Positions 1-7,294 of a stretch of DNA of 13,017 bases are shown piece by piece. The position numbers and the translations under genes were made by a program. This DNA is from an uncultured Eubacterium sp. Its GTDB lineage: Bacteria; Bacillota; Clostridia; Lachnospirales; Lachnospiraceae. Numbering within the stretch: the first letter of the stretch is position 1; every line of letters begins with the position of its first letter. Location of the stretch: positions 1 through 13,017 of the forward strand of contig CAJOQF010000254.1 in NCBI GenBank assembly GCA_905236295.1, given 5' to 3'. The notes beneath the pieces are model-generated. The model did no database searches, was not told the origin of the DNA, and worked only from the letters and a program-made list of their open reading frames with translations.

Positions 1-219
1 CGAAAGAAGTTTCACGGACAGGTATTCTTTAGCTATTTTATAGGATACGGAATTGTCAGGGCTGTGATCGAGCCGATCAGAACAGATCAGCTATTGATCC
101 CCGGTACCAGCTTCCCGGTCTCGTGGCTTGTTTCGATAATACTTATAGCGGCAGGAGTTATACTGCTTATTATATTCAACAAAAAAGAGAATGATAGACA
201 GTCGATGTATATCCGATAA
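1..219 (+). CDS. lgt: Prolipoprotein diacylglyceryl transferase, C-terminal end (partial)
   Basis: The last 72 codons of a gene that starts before the window. Lgt transfers diacylglycerol from phosphatidylglycerol to the lipobox cysteine of prolipoproteins in the cytoplasmic membrane. Visible here is the family's late block: an aromatic-rich helix with the Y-G-x-x-R motif (YGIVR, residues 16-20 of this fragment), then IEPIRTDQL. In E. coli Lgt the equivalent Tyr and Arg are essential. A final hydrophobic helix (SWLVSIILIAAGVILLIIF) follows, then a short charged tail, matching the usual end of the family. A strong terminator follows at once, so it is transcriptionally separate from the division cluster. 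I am confident of the family; the N-terminal part cannot be judged. Confidence 0.88.
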   Translation, partial: RKKFHGQVFFSYFIGYGIVRAVIEPIRTDQLLIPGTSFPVSWLVSIILIAAGVILLIIFNKKENDRQSMYIR

Positions 220-232
220 TGTGCTGATAAGT

Positions 233-267
233 GGCCGACCACAACATATTGTGGTCGGTCTTTTTTT
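233..267 (+). terminator. Rho-independent terminator after lgt
   Basis: A 12-bp stem (233-244 with 249-260, one G-U pair) closes a CATA loop and is followed by seven T (261-267). It separates lgt from the mraZ promoter, which begins about 20 bases later. Confidence 0.93.
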
Positions 268-289
268 GTGCACAAGTTTCTAAAAATGC

Positions 290-318
290 TTGATTTTTAC
301 AATTTTGTGCCATAAAAT
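290..318 (+). promoter_or_regulatory. mraZ (dcw operon) promoter
   Basis: A sigma-A type promoter: -35 TTGATT (290-295), a 17-bp spacer, and -10 TAAAAT (313-318). The expected start of transcription is near 325, inside the MraZ-box array, giving a leader of about 45 nt. It is the only good promoter I see before ftsZ, so it probably drives mraZ through divIB. Confidence 0.75.
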
Positions 319-361
319 GTAGAAAAGTGGAGCAAAGTGGTAGGAAAGTGTAACAAAGTGG
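314..361 (+). promoter_or_regulatory. MraZ operator: tandem AAAGTG boxes
   Basis: Four exact AAAGTG boxes start at 324, 334, 345 and 355. A one-mismatch copy (AAAATGT) starts at 314 and overlaps the -10 element. Spacings are 10, 10, 11 and 10 bases, about one helical turn, so all boxes face the same side of the DNA. AAAGTG(T/G) repeats are the known MraZ site in Mycoplasma; E. coli MraZ uses related TGGG repeats. The array covers the -10, the predicted start site and the leader, so bound MraZ should block its own operon. The last box runs into GGAG (360-363), which is also the mraZ ribosome binding site. Confidence 0.8.
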
Positions 362-370
362 AGTGACAAC

Positions 371-802
371 ATGTTCACAGGTCAATATAATCACACAATT
401 GATCCTAAAGGCCGACTTATACTCCCGGCAAAATTCAGGGAAATACTCGGCGAAGAATTTGTGGTCACCAAGGGATTGGATGGCTGTCTTTTTGTATACC
501 CGAAAGACGAATGGGCAAAGATTGAAGAGAAATTTCGGGAGGTTCCACTGACAACTAAGGATGCAAGAAAGTTTTCTCGTTTCTTCTTTTCGGGAGCTGC
601 CCCCTGCGAGTTGGACAAGCAGGGGCGCGTTTTGCTCCCGCAGGTGCTCAGAGAATACGCAGAACTCGAGAAGGAGGTCGTTGTGGCCGGCGTATTAAAC
701 CGCATTGAGATCTGGGATAGCACGAAGTGGAGCGATGAAAGCGATTATGATGATATGGATGAGATAGCAGAGCACATGGCAGACCTCGGATTGTCGATCT
801 GA
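371..802 (+). CDS. mraZ: Transcriptional regulator MraZ
   Basis: A 143-residue protein of the usual MraZ length with two AbrB/SpoVT-like swapped-hairpin domains. The paired signatures are D-P-K-G-R-L-I-L-P at residues 11-19 and D-K-Q-G-R-V-L-L-P at 82-90. In the family these form a ring-shaped oligomer that binds direct repeats upstream of its own gene and represses the dcw operon. Just such a repeat array sits immediately upstream (314-361). The ATG at 371 is preceded by GGAG seven bases away, which is also part of the last operator box. It is the first gene of the dcw cluster, 31 bases before rsmH. The C-terminus is acidic ([11 protein letters not shown]). Identity is near certain; autorepression is inferred from family and operator. 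Confidence 0.96.
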   Translation: MFTGQYNHTIDPKGRLILPAKFREILGEEFVVTKGLDGCLFVYPKDEWAKIEEKFREVPLTTKDARKFSRFFFSGAAPCELDKQGRVLLPQVLREYAELEKEVVVAGVLNRIEIWDSTKWSDESDYDDMDEIAEHMADLGLSI

Positions 803-833
803 TGCTCATCCGCCAAAAAAGATTGTTCGACAG

Positions 834-1778
834 ATGGAGTTTAAACATAAATCCATACTTCTGGATGAAGTGATTGAAAATCTTAATATTAAAGAAGACG
901 GAGTCTATGTGGACGGCACTCTGGGTGGCGGAGGTCACAGCTATGAGATTGCAAAGCGGTTGTCCGATGCCGGTAAACTCATTGGAATAGACCAGGATGA
1001 GGATGCCATAGCGGCGGCTACCAAGAGACTGGATCCGTTTAAGGACAGAGTCTGTATCGTAAAGAGCAATTATGAAAATATGATACAGGTATTAAAGGAA
1101 CATTCGGATGGCAGTGCCGATGGTATCCTTTTAGATCTCGGGGTTTCGTCATATCAGCTCGATGATGAGACAAAAGGTTTTTCATACAGGTTCAAAGATG
1201 CCCCCCTCGACATGAGGATGGATAAGGATGCGCAGATCGATGCGGCGTATATGCTTAATAATTCTGACGAGCAGGAGCTTTTCAGGATCATTAAAACCTA
1301 CGGCGAGGAGCGATATGCAAAAAATATCGCAAGAAACATTGTAAAAGCGAGGCAGAAAGAAGAGCTTAGAACTTCGGGACAGCTTGTCAGAATAATTGAT
1401 GAATCTATTCCGGCAAAGTCAAAAAGGGAGGGTGGGCATCCCGCCAAAAGGACATTTCAGGCGATAAGAATTGCCTGCAACAGGGAACTCGAGGTGCTCG
1501 AGGATACTCTCGAAAACATGATAGATGCATTGCGCGACGGCGGGAGGATTTGCGTCATTACTTTCCATTCTCTCGAGGATCGCATTGTAAAAAATATATT
1601 TAAAAAAGCTCAGGATCCGTGTACGTGTCCGCCGGATTTCCCGGTATGTGTATGCGGTAAAAAATCGAAGGGTAAGGTTATCACCAGAAAACCGATCATC
1701 CCTTCCGATGAGGAGATGGAAGAAAATCCGCGCAGCAAAAGTGCAAAACTCAGGGTGTTTGAGCGACAGACGGATTGA
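834..1778 (+). CDS. rsmH: 16S rRNA (cytosine(1402)-N4)-methyltransferase RsmH
   Basis: Also called MraW; it methylates N4 of C1402 in the 16S rRNA decoding site using S-adenosylmethionine. The 314 residues match the family. Visible are the SAM loop [10 protein letters not shown] (27-36), the acidic GIDQDEDAI strand end (51-59), [14 protein letters not shown] (97-110), the [15 protein letters not shown] block (116-130), [15 protein letters not shown] (206-220) and [12 protein letters not shown] (242-253). Four cysteines (263, 265, 272, 274) form a CxC...CxC cluster near the C-terminus. The ATG at 834 gives the normal [13 protein letters not shown] opening, but no clear Shine-Dalgarno precedes it, so translation may depend on coupling to mraZ 31 bases upstream. 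It ends 20 bases before ftsL. Confidence 0.97.
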   Translation: MEFKHKSILLDEVIENLNIKEDGVYVDGTLGGGGHSYEIAKRLSDAGKLIGIDQDEDAIAAATKRLDPFKDRVCIVKSNYENMIQVLKEHSDGSADGILLDLGVSSYQLDDETKGFSYRFKDAPLDMRMDKDAQIDAAYMLNNSDEQELFRIIKTYGEERYAKNIARNIVKARQKEELRTSGQLVRIIDESIPAKSKREGGHPAKRTFQAIRIACNRELEVLEDTLENMIDALRDGGRICVITFHSLEDRIVKNIFKKAQDPCTCPPDFPVCVCGKKSKGKVITRKPIIPSDEEMEENPRSKSAKLRVFERQTD

Positions 1779-1798
1779 TTGAAAATGGAGGCGGAAGT

Positions 1799-2284
1799 AT
1801 GGCAAGAGTGGACAAAAGAGATTACACATCCAAGGACAAAAACACATACAATCTTTACGTAGACGGAAATCTTGCCTATGTAAGCGAACCGGCGCCGGAG
1901 ATACCGGCAGAACAAAAAACTGAAAAATACATAGACAGCAAGACCAGGAGAAACAGAGCCAGGGCAAAATCCATCAATTTCAGACAGGTGATATTTTTTG
2001 CGCTTGGTCTATTGATAGTCGGTGGAGCGTGTTCAGCCATGATTTATTCGCAGGCGGCGCTAAACCATGCAAAGGCTGAGGTGGTATCGCTTTCGGATGA
2101 ACTTATCACACTTAAGGATGCGAATGATGCCGCCAAACTAAGGATAGATCAGAGTGTCGATGTGGAGGCGATCCGCAAGAAGGCGATCAAGGAATTCGGT
2201 ATGGTATATCCTAAGAAAAAACAGGTTGTATCTTACAATGTAAAGGACTCTGACTACATGGAACAGTATCGAGAAGTAGAATGA
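1799..2284 (+). CDS. ftsL: Cell division protein FtsL-like, single-pass membrane protein
   Basis: A 161-residue bitopic protein. It has a basic cytoplasmic N-terminus of about 60 residues, one transmembrane helix (about 62-83), a coiled-coil-like stretch (about 84-118) and the FtsL/DivIC-type end A-I-K-E-F-G-M-V-Y-P (129-138). In the family this protein zips with DivIC and contacts DivIB to hold the septal synthase complex. The start at 1799 is chosen because TGGAGG (1786-1791) lies seven bases upstream; an in-frame TTG at 1775 would overlap the rsmH stop and lacks such a site. The sequence itself is poorly conserved, so the call rests on topology, motif and position between rsmH and the PBP gene. 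The cytoplasmic tail is longer than in many FtsL proteins. Confidence 0.85.
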   Translation: MARVDKRDYTSKDKNTYNLYVDGNLAYVSEPAPEIPAEQKTEKYIDSKTRRNRARAKSINFRQVIFFALGLLIVGGACSAMIYSQAALNHAKAEVVSLSDELITLKDANDAAKLRIDQSVDVEAIRKKAIKEFGMVYPKKKQVVSYNVKDSDYMEQYREVE

Positions 2285-2291
2285 TAAAACT

Positions 2292-4283
2292 ATGAAAAAA
2301 CGTGTAAAAAAAGAACCTAAAAAGTTTTTGTTTAGAATGAAGAAAAAGCTGGTACTACTTTTTATGATAGTAGTACTGGCTTTACTTGCGTTAGGAATAA
2401 GGATTGGTTACATCGTCTTTAACGAGGGAGACACCTACGCAAAGACCGTACTCTCGCAGCAGTCGTATGACAGCAGGGTGATCTCGTACAAGCGCGGGGA
2501 CATTCTCGACAGGAAGGGCAATGTGCTTGCGACCAGCGAGGATGTATATAATGTAATCCTTGACTGCAAGGTGATAAACAGTGACAAGAAATATCTCTCT
2601 CCGACTATAAGTGCTCTCACGAGCTGCTTTGACATAACCGAAGACGAGATAAAGACCATACTAAAAGACAATCCTAAGAGTCAGTACTATGTTCTGTTTA
2701 AAAAGATCTCATATGATGAGACAGAACAGTTTAACGAGATCAAGGAAGACGAGAAAAAGGGAAAGAACGTAAAGGGAGTCTGGTTTGAAAAGGGCTATCA
2801 GAGAGTCTATCCGTTTTCAACTCTCGCCAGTGATGTGATAGGGTTTACGACTTCGTCGAACGAGGGAATGACAGGGATAGAGAATTATTATAACTCTACT
2901 TTAAACGGAACAAACGGTCGCGAGTACGGATATCTTGATTCCGATTCGAGCATATCAAAGACAGTTATCGACGCGGTTGACGGCGAGACGGTTATGACTA
3001 CGATAGATGTCAATATTCAAAAATCCGTTGAAAAGCATGTGAAGAAATTCCTTAAAAAATACAAGGATAACGCTAGGGACGGTGACGGTGCGAAGAATAT
3101 CGGCGTGATCGTTATGGATCCGAATAACGGGGAGATCCTTGCGATGGCAGATTATCCGAATTACGATCTGTCGGATCCGTGGTCTCTCGATGCGTATTAC
3201 ACAGAAAAACAGCAGAAGAAGATGAGCGAGGAGGACAGACTCGATGCGCTCAACGAGATTTGGCAGAATTTTTGCGTTACATCCACTTATGAGCCCGGCT
3301 CCACAATAAAGCCGTTTACGGTTGCGACCGGACTTGAAACGGGTACACTGACAGGCAATGAGGTGTACTACTGCGACGGAGTACAGAAGGTTGCGGGTCA
3401 TGAGATCCACTGTGTAAACAGAAGCGGTCACGGCAATGAGACAGTGCGCGGGGCGCTCATGGACTCGTGCAATGATGCCATAATGCAGATGGCGTTTGCG
3501 ATAGGAAAGAAAAATATCGTAAATTATCAGAATGTGTTTAATTTCGGCCTAAGAACCGGCGTGGATCTGCCGGGAGAAGCAAGAACTGATACACTTGTCT
3601 ATTCCGAGGAGGATATGGACAAGGCTTCACTCGCCACAAATGCATTCGGGCAGAATTTCAACGTGACCATGATTCAGGTTGCAAGCGGATTTTCTTCGCT
3701 TATAAACGGAGGTTATTATTATCAGCCCCACATATTGAAAAAGACCATGGACGAGGACGGCAACATTATTTCTGAGAATGATTCCGTTCTCCTGAAAAAG
3801 ACTGTATCAAAGGAGACTTCAGATACGCTTAGGGATTATCTCTACAGTGTGTGCGATAAGGGAACGGGCTCTACGGCCAAGGTCGAGGGATATTCCATGG
3901 GCGGCAAGACGGGAACAGCCCAGAAGCTCCCGCGCGGAAACGGAAACTATCTTATTTCATTTATAGGATACGCGCCTCAGGATGACCCTCAGGTCGTTAT
4001 CTACATAACCGTTGATGAGCCGAATATTGAGGATCAGGCTCATTCGAGCTATGCACAGGAAGTGGTTCATGATATTCTGGAGGACATTCTCCCGTACATG
4101 GGCATTTTCCAGGATGAGAAGAAGTCTAAGAAATCAAACAAGAGCGATACTAACAGTGATGCTACTACCGATGTTCCGGACGACGACAAGGAAGATGAGG
4201 TAAAAGAGGAGCAGACAGAAGAGGAAAAGCTTGACAACATTGATACAATGGAAGAAGAGACTGAAGAAAACGAGGAGGATTGA
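2292..4283 (+). CDS. Class B penicillin-binding protein (septal transpeptidase, PBP2B/SpoVD type)
   Basis: A 663-residue peptidoglycan transpeptidase. It has a basic N-terminus, one membrane anchor (about 20-43), the class B dimerisation domain with R-G-D-I-L-D-R (69-74) and GMTGIENYY, and then the penicillin-binding domain. The catalytic motifs are intact: S337-T-I-K340, S392-C-N394 and K539-T-G541. It cross-links septal peptidoglycan together with FtsW. Unlike B. subtilis PBP2B and SpoVD, no PASTA domain follows; the protein ends in a hydrophilic tail (607-663) in which nearly half the residues are Asp or Glu. It starts seven bases after ftsL without a strong Shine-Dalgarno, suggesting translational coupling. 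Whether it serves vegetative or sporulation septa cannot be told, so no symbol is given (ftsI, pbpB and spoVD are all used). Confidence 0.93.
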   Translation: MKKRVKKEPKKFLFRMKKKLVLLFMIVVLALLALGIRIGYIVFNEGDTYAKTVLSQQSYDSRVISYKRGDILDRKGNVLATSEDVYNVILDCKVINSDKKYLSPTISALTSCFDITEDEIKTILKDNPKSQYYVLFKKISYDETEQFNEIKEDEKKGKNVKGVWFEKGYQRVYPFSTLASDVIGFTTSSNEGMTGIENYYNSTLNGTNGREYGYLDSDSSISKTVIDAVDGETVMTTIDVNIQKSVEKHVKKFLKKYKDNARDGDGAKNIGVIVMDPNNGEILAMADYPNYDLSDPWSLDAYYTEKQQKKMSEEDRLDALNEIWQNFCVTSTYEPGSTIKPFTVATGLETGTLTGNEVYYCDGVQKVAGHEIHCVNRSGHGNETVRGALMDSCNDAIMQMAFAIGKKNIVNYQNVFNFGLRTGVDLPGEARTDTLVYSEEDMDKASLATNAFGQNFNVTMIQVASGFSSLINGGYYYQPHILKKTMDEDGNIISENDSVLLKKTVSKETSDTLRDYLYSVCDKGTGSTAKVEGYSMGGKTGTAQKLPRGNGNYLISFIGYAPQDDPQVVIYITVDEPNIEDQAHSSYAQEVVHDILEDILPYMGIFQDEKKSKKSNKSDTNSDATTDVPDDDKEDEVKEEQTEEEKLDNIDTMEEETEENEED

Positions 4284-4289
4284 TTGGAA

Positions 4290-5246
4290 ATGTTAAAAGT
4301 AGCATTACCGATAATTATTTCATTTGTGCTTTGTGCCATTCTCACAAAGCAGTTTATACCGTTGCTTTTGAGACTTAAGATAGGTAATACGGAGAGGGAA
4401 GAGCTGAAGAGCCACCAGTCAAAGGGCGGTACGCCGAGCATGGGTGGCATAGCCATTATCATTGCGATAGCGATAACCACGGTTGTCTTTATGAGAGATG
4501 ACCCGATGGCGCTGCCGGTACTTCTGGTTACGGCGGGCTTTGGAGTGATAGGATTTATAGATGATCTTCTCAAGACGGTCAAGAAAAAGTCGGATGGTCT
4601 CATTGCGTGGCAGAAGATGCTTCTTGAGATTGCAGTGACATTTTTCTTCTTCATTTACATGTACAAGGCGAATGTGTCAATGGGAATGATAGTTCCGTTT
4701 ACGGATTACATCTGGTATGTTGGCTGGGTGGGAGTTCCGCTTATGTTTATCGTGATGATTGGAACGGTAAACGGAGTAAATTTCACCGACGGAGTGGACG
4801 GACTTGCATCTACAGTGACGATAATCGTAGCGATGTTCTTTTTGATCTTCTCGGTTCACACCGGCGGCAATCTCACATCCATCATAGGTGCGGTTATCGG
4901 AGCTTTGATGGGATTTTTGATCTTTAACCTTCACCCGGCAAAGGTGTTTATGGGAGATACCGGCTCGCTGGCACTCGGAGGATTTGTCGCAGCCACGGCA
5001 TATATGACACAGACTCCTATAATAATGGTCATAGTCGGACTTATATACTGGATAGAGATTCTGTCCGTTATGATCCAGGTTGGATATTTTAAGATGACTC
5101 ACGGAAAGAGAGTCTTTAGGATGGCACCTATCCACCACCATTTTGAGCTTGGCGGATGGAGTGAGACAAAGGTTGTGGGAATGTTTGGAATATTTACATT
5201 CTTTATGTGCCTTATAGGCTATCTGGCAGTAGGTAAACTTTTGTGA
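4290..5246 (+). CDS. mraY: Phospho-N-acetylmuramoyl-pentapeptide-transferase MraY
   Basis: An integral membrane enzyme that joins UDP-MurNAc-pentapeptide to undecaprenyl phosphate to form lipid I. It has about 318 residues and around ten hydrophobic segments. Family motifs in order: K-G-G-T-P-S-M-G-G near the N-terminus, the Mg-binding D91-D92 in FIDDLLK, N-F-T-D-G-V-D-G-L (D167), GDTGSLALGG (D223), and the cytoplasmic HHHFE (H282-H284). The start is ambiguous. ATG at 4290 lies 11 bases after AGGAGG (4273-4278). TTG at 4284, directly after the PBP stop, lies 5 bases after it and would add two residues. I prefer ATG. It is followed 15 bases later by ftsW; murD, often found between them, is missing here. 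Confidence 0.96.
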   Translation: MLKVALPIIISFVLCAILTKQFIPLLLRLKIGNTEREELKSHQSKGGTPSMGGIAIIIAIAITTVVFMRDDPMALPVLLVTAGFGVIGFIDDLLKTVKKKSDGLIAWQKMLLEIAVTFFFFIYMYKANVSMGMIVPFTDYIWYVGWVGVPLMFIVMIGTVNGVNFTDGVDGLASTVTIIVAMFFLIFSVHTGGNLTSIIGAVIGALMGFLIFNLHPAKVFMGDTGSLALGGFVAATAYMTQTPIIMVIVGLIYWIEILSVMIQVGYFKMTHGKRVFRMAPIHHHFELGGWSETKVVGMFGIFTFFMCLIGYLAVGKLL

Positions 5247-5261
5247 TTTTGAGGGGATGTC

Positions 5262-6395
5262 ATGGGCGAGTCGGCAGTCAGGAAAACTAAATACCGAAAG
5301 AGAAGTGTAGCGACAGAGGGAACGTCCTATTTTGATTTCATACTCTTTTTTATCGTGATAGTTCTGATCGCGTTCGGACTTGTAATGCTGTTTTCCGTTA
5401 CCTCGTATGAGTCGACCGACAAATTCGGCTACTCATATTATTATCTGAAACATCAGCTTATCGGAGTTGCAATCGGAGCTGTCGTAATGCTCTTCTTTGT
5501 CCTGGTGGATTATCACGCCTGGCTTAGATGGGTTCCGGTGCTCTACATCCTGACTTTGATACTGCAGCTTGCGGTCTTCGTTCCGGGGATCGGAGTTGAG
5601 ATCAATGAATCGAGGAGATGGATCGGAGTCGGAAATATGACGTTTCAGCCGTCCGAGATTGCGAAGATCGCGGTAATTGTGGTGATGGCGGCTATCATAA
5701 GCAAGATACCGTCCCAGCTTAAAAAGTTTAAGACTTTCGTTAAGATGATAGTTCTCGCGGCAATCCTTGTAGTGCCGATCGCGTTGACGGATCTTTCGAC
5801 TGCGGTCATAATATTTGCGATCGTTGTCGCTATGCTTTTTGTCGCCAGTCCGAAAATATGGCACTTCGTGGTCGGAGGAGTACTGGTGGTGATGGCGGGC
5901 GCCGGTTTTATACTGTTTGCGGGATACAGAGCGAAGAGACTTGCGGATTTCTTTTCCGATGACACAGTGTTTCAGACGCAGCAGGCTCTCTATGCGATCG
6001 GTTCCGGAGGCTGGTTCGGAAAAGGACTTGGAGAGAGTCTTCAAAAGCTCGGATACGTTCCCGAGGCTGAGAATGATATGATCTTTTCAATCATTGGTGA
6101 GGAGCTTGGAGTTTTTGGAATAGTCTGCGTGATACTATTGTTTGTATTGCTGTTGTGGAGATATATTTTCGTGGCAAGCAATGCGCCGGATCTCTACGGG
6201 GCAATGATCGCAGTAGGGGCTTTTGCCCATATTTCATTGCAGGTAGTATTAAACATCGCCGTTGTTACCGGAACAATACCGAACACCGGAGTCACGTTGC
6301 CGTTTATCAGTTACGGAGGTACATCGATCATTTTCCTCATGGCGGAGGTCGGGCTGGTGCTTTCCGTGTCGAGGCGAATACGGCTTAAGAATTAA
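5262..6395 (+). CDS. ftsW: SEDS-family septal peptidoglycan polymerase FtsW
   Basis: A 377-residue polytopic protein of the SEDS (FtsW/RodA/SpoVE) family, which polymerises glycan strands from lipid II. Signatures: S-R-R-W-I-G at 117-122 with FQPSEIAKIA (128-137), PEAENDMIFSIIGEELG with the expected catalytic Asp at 272, and N-T-G-V-T-L-P-F-I-S-Y-G-G-T-S at 341-355. Roughly ten membrane helices are visible, preceded by a basic cytoplasmic N-terminus. The ATG at 5262 follows GAGGGG (5251-5256) by five bases. Position between mraY and divIB, next to a class B PBP, favours FtsW over RodA. SpoVE is a possible alternative in a spore former and cannot be excluded by motif. Confidence 0.93.
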   Translation: MGESAVRKTKYRKRSVATEGTSYFDFILFFIVIVLIAFGLVMLFSVTSYESTDKFGYSYYYLKHQLIGVAIGAVVMLFFVLVDYHAWLRWVPVLYILTLILQLAVFVPGIGVEINESRRWIGVGNMTFQPSEIAKIAVIVVMAAIISKIPSQLKKFKTFVKMIVLAAILVVPIALTDLSTAVIIFAIVVAMLFVASPKIWHFVVGGVLVVMAGAGFILFAGYRAKRLADFFSDDTVFQTQQALYAIGSGGWFGKGLGESLQKLGYVPEAENDMIFSIIGEELGVFGIVCVILLFVLLLWRYIFVASNAPDLYGAMIAVGAFAHISLQVVLNIAVVTGTIPNTGVTLPFISYGGTSIIFLMAEVGLVLSVSRRIRLKN

Positions 6396-6420
6396 GAATG
6401 ACCCTTTGACGTGTATTTAA

Positions 6421-6437
6421 CTCGTCGGAGTGACGAG
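6421..6437 (+). other. Small hairpin in the ftsW-divIB gap
   Basis: CTCGTC (6421-6426) and GACGAG (6432-6437) form a perfect 6-bp stem around the loop GGAGT. It ends just before the AGGA (6440-6443) used by divIB, and its loop itself resembles a Shine-Dalgarno. No T tract follows, so it is not a terminator. It could modulate initiation on divIB or mark a processing site; the function is unknown. Confidence 0.4.
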
Positions 6438-6450
6438 GTAGGATTGTTAG

Positions 6451-7197
6451 ATGATCAAGGAAGAAAGACGACGAAAAAAACGACGAAAACGAATATTGAT
6501 TGTGCTTATAATTGTCGGGGCGATAGTGGCTGCGGGAGCCTTTTTCGTGCTTGAGGTATGCACGGTCAGGGATGTCGAGGTCGAGGGCAATGTGCTCTAT
6601 GATGACGAGACTATAAAAAACACCGTACTAAATGACAAGTTCAGCACAAACACTTTGTATGTCTTTTTCAAGAATAAGTTTTCCAAAGGTGAGGAGATGC
6701 CGTTTGTCGACAGTGTTGAGATAAGCGTTAGCCTGCCGCATAAAGTACATATAACAGTGTACGAGAAGGGAATGCTCGGGTATGTCTATGTTGATTCGAT
6801 GGGACAAAATGCCTACTTCGACAAGGACGGAATCGTTGTGGAGATATCCGAAAAAAAGATAAAGGATGTTCCGATCATAAAGGGAATGTCGATCGACGAG
6901 GTGGTGCTTTTTGAAAAACTGCCTGCGGATGATGTGATGCTTGATACGTTATTAAACATAACAAGATCACTTGAAAAATTTGAACTTGTACCGTCGAGCA
7001 TTGATGTTTCGGATTCCGACAACATGAAACTCAAGTTTGGCAAAATAACGGTTGAGTTTGGGGACGAAGAATATCTGAATGAAAAAATGACCCGATTGTC
7101 ATATATTCTGGGAGAGCTCAAAGGTAAAAAAGGAACCCTGTATATGGATTTCTGGAGTCCGGATACTACAGATATTGTGTTTTCAGAGGATAAGTAG
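6451..7197 (+). CDS. divIB: Cell division protein DivIB/FtsQ
   Basis: A 248-residue bitopic protein: a very basic cytoplasmic N-terminus (ERRRKKRRKR), one transmembrane helix at about 14-34, then an extracellular region. That region opens with a POTRA-type domain (CTVRDVEVEGNVLYDDETI, about 37-110, including VDSVEISVSLPHKVHITVYEK). A beta domain follows, with the typical 'Y.DKDGIVV' and 'VPIIKG' pieces. It forms a complex with FtsL and DivIC that controls septal FtsW/PBP activity. The ATG at 6451 has AGGA (6440-6443) seven bases upstream. It lies 55 bases after ftsW and is the last gene before the ftsZ promoter. FtsQ and DivIB are the same family. Confidence 0.9.
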   Translation: MIKEERRRKKRRKRILIVLIIVGAIVAAGAFFVLEVCTVRDVEVEGNVLYDDETIKNTVLNDKFSTNTLYVFFKNKFSKGEEMPFVDSVEISVSLPHKVHITVYEKGMLGYVYVDSMGQNAYFDKDGIVVEISEKKIKDVPIIKGMSIDEVVLFEKLPADDVMLDTLLNITRSLEKFELVPSSIDVSDSDNMKLKFGKITVEFGDEEYLNEKMTRLSYILGELKGKKGTLYMDFWSPDTTDIVFSEDK

Positions 7198-7221
7198 TTA
7201 AATATATTGTGAAATTTAGAC

Positions 7222-7250
7222 TTGATAAATAGGAAATTTCATTATATTAT
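7222..7250 (+). promoter_or_regulatory. ftsZ promoter
   Basis: -35 TTGATA (7222-7227), a 17-bp spacer, and -10 TATTAT (7245-7250), in an A/T-rich intergenic region. The transcript would start near 7257, leaving a leader of about 38 nt before the ftsZ start. It would let FtsZ be made independently of the MraZ-controlled operon. Confidence 0.8.
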
Positions 7251-7294
7251 ATAACAGTATATTTGTGAGATTAAACAAAGAGGGAGGAAAAACC

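Noticed and set aside
301..310. A sixth MraZ box further upstream (TTTGTG at 304-309)
   Set aside because: In phase with the others but only half of the box matches, and it lies between -35 and -10 where chance matches are easy.
1419..1967. Minus-strand open frame opposite the end of rsmH and start of ftsL
   Set aside because: It crosses two well-supported genes and has Cys/Arg/Phe-rich random composition.
6406..6444. A promoter upstream of divIB (TTGACG at 6406)
   Set aside because: No -10 element lies at usable spacing; TAGGAT at 6439 is 27 bases away.
7265..7294. GTG start of ftsZ at 7265
   Set aside because: The GGAGG at 7283-7287 would then be inside the gene, and GTG lies only about 8 bases after the predicted transcription start.
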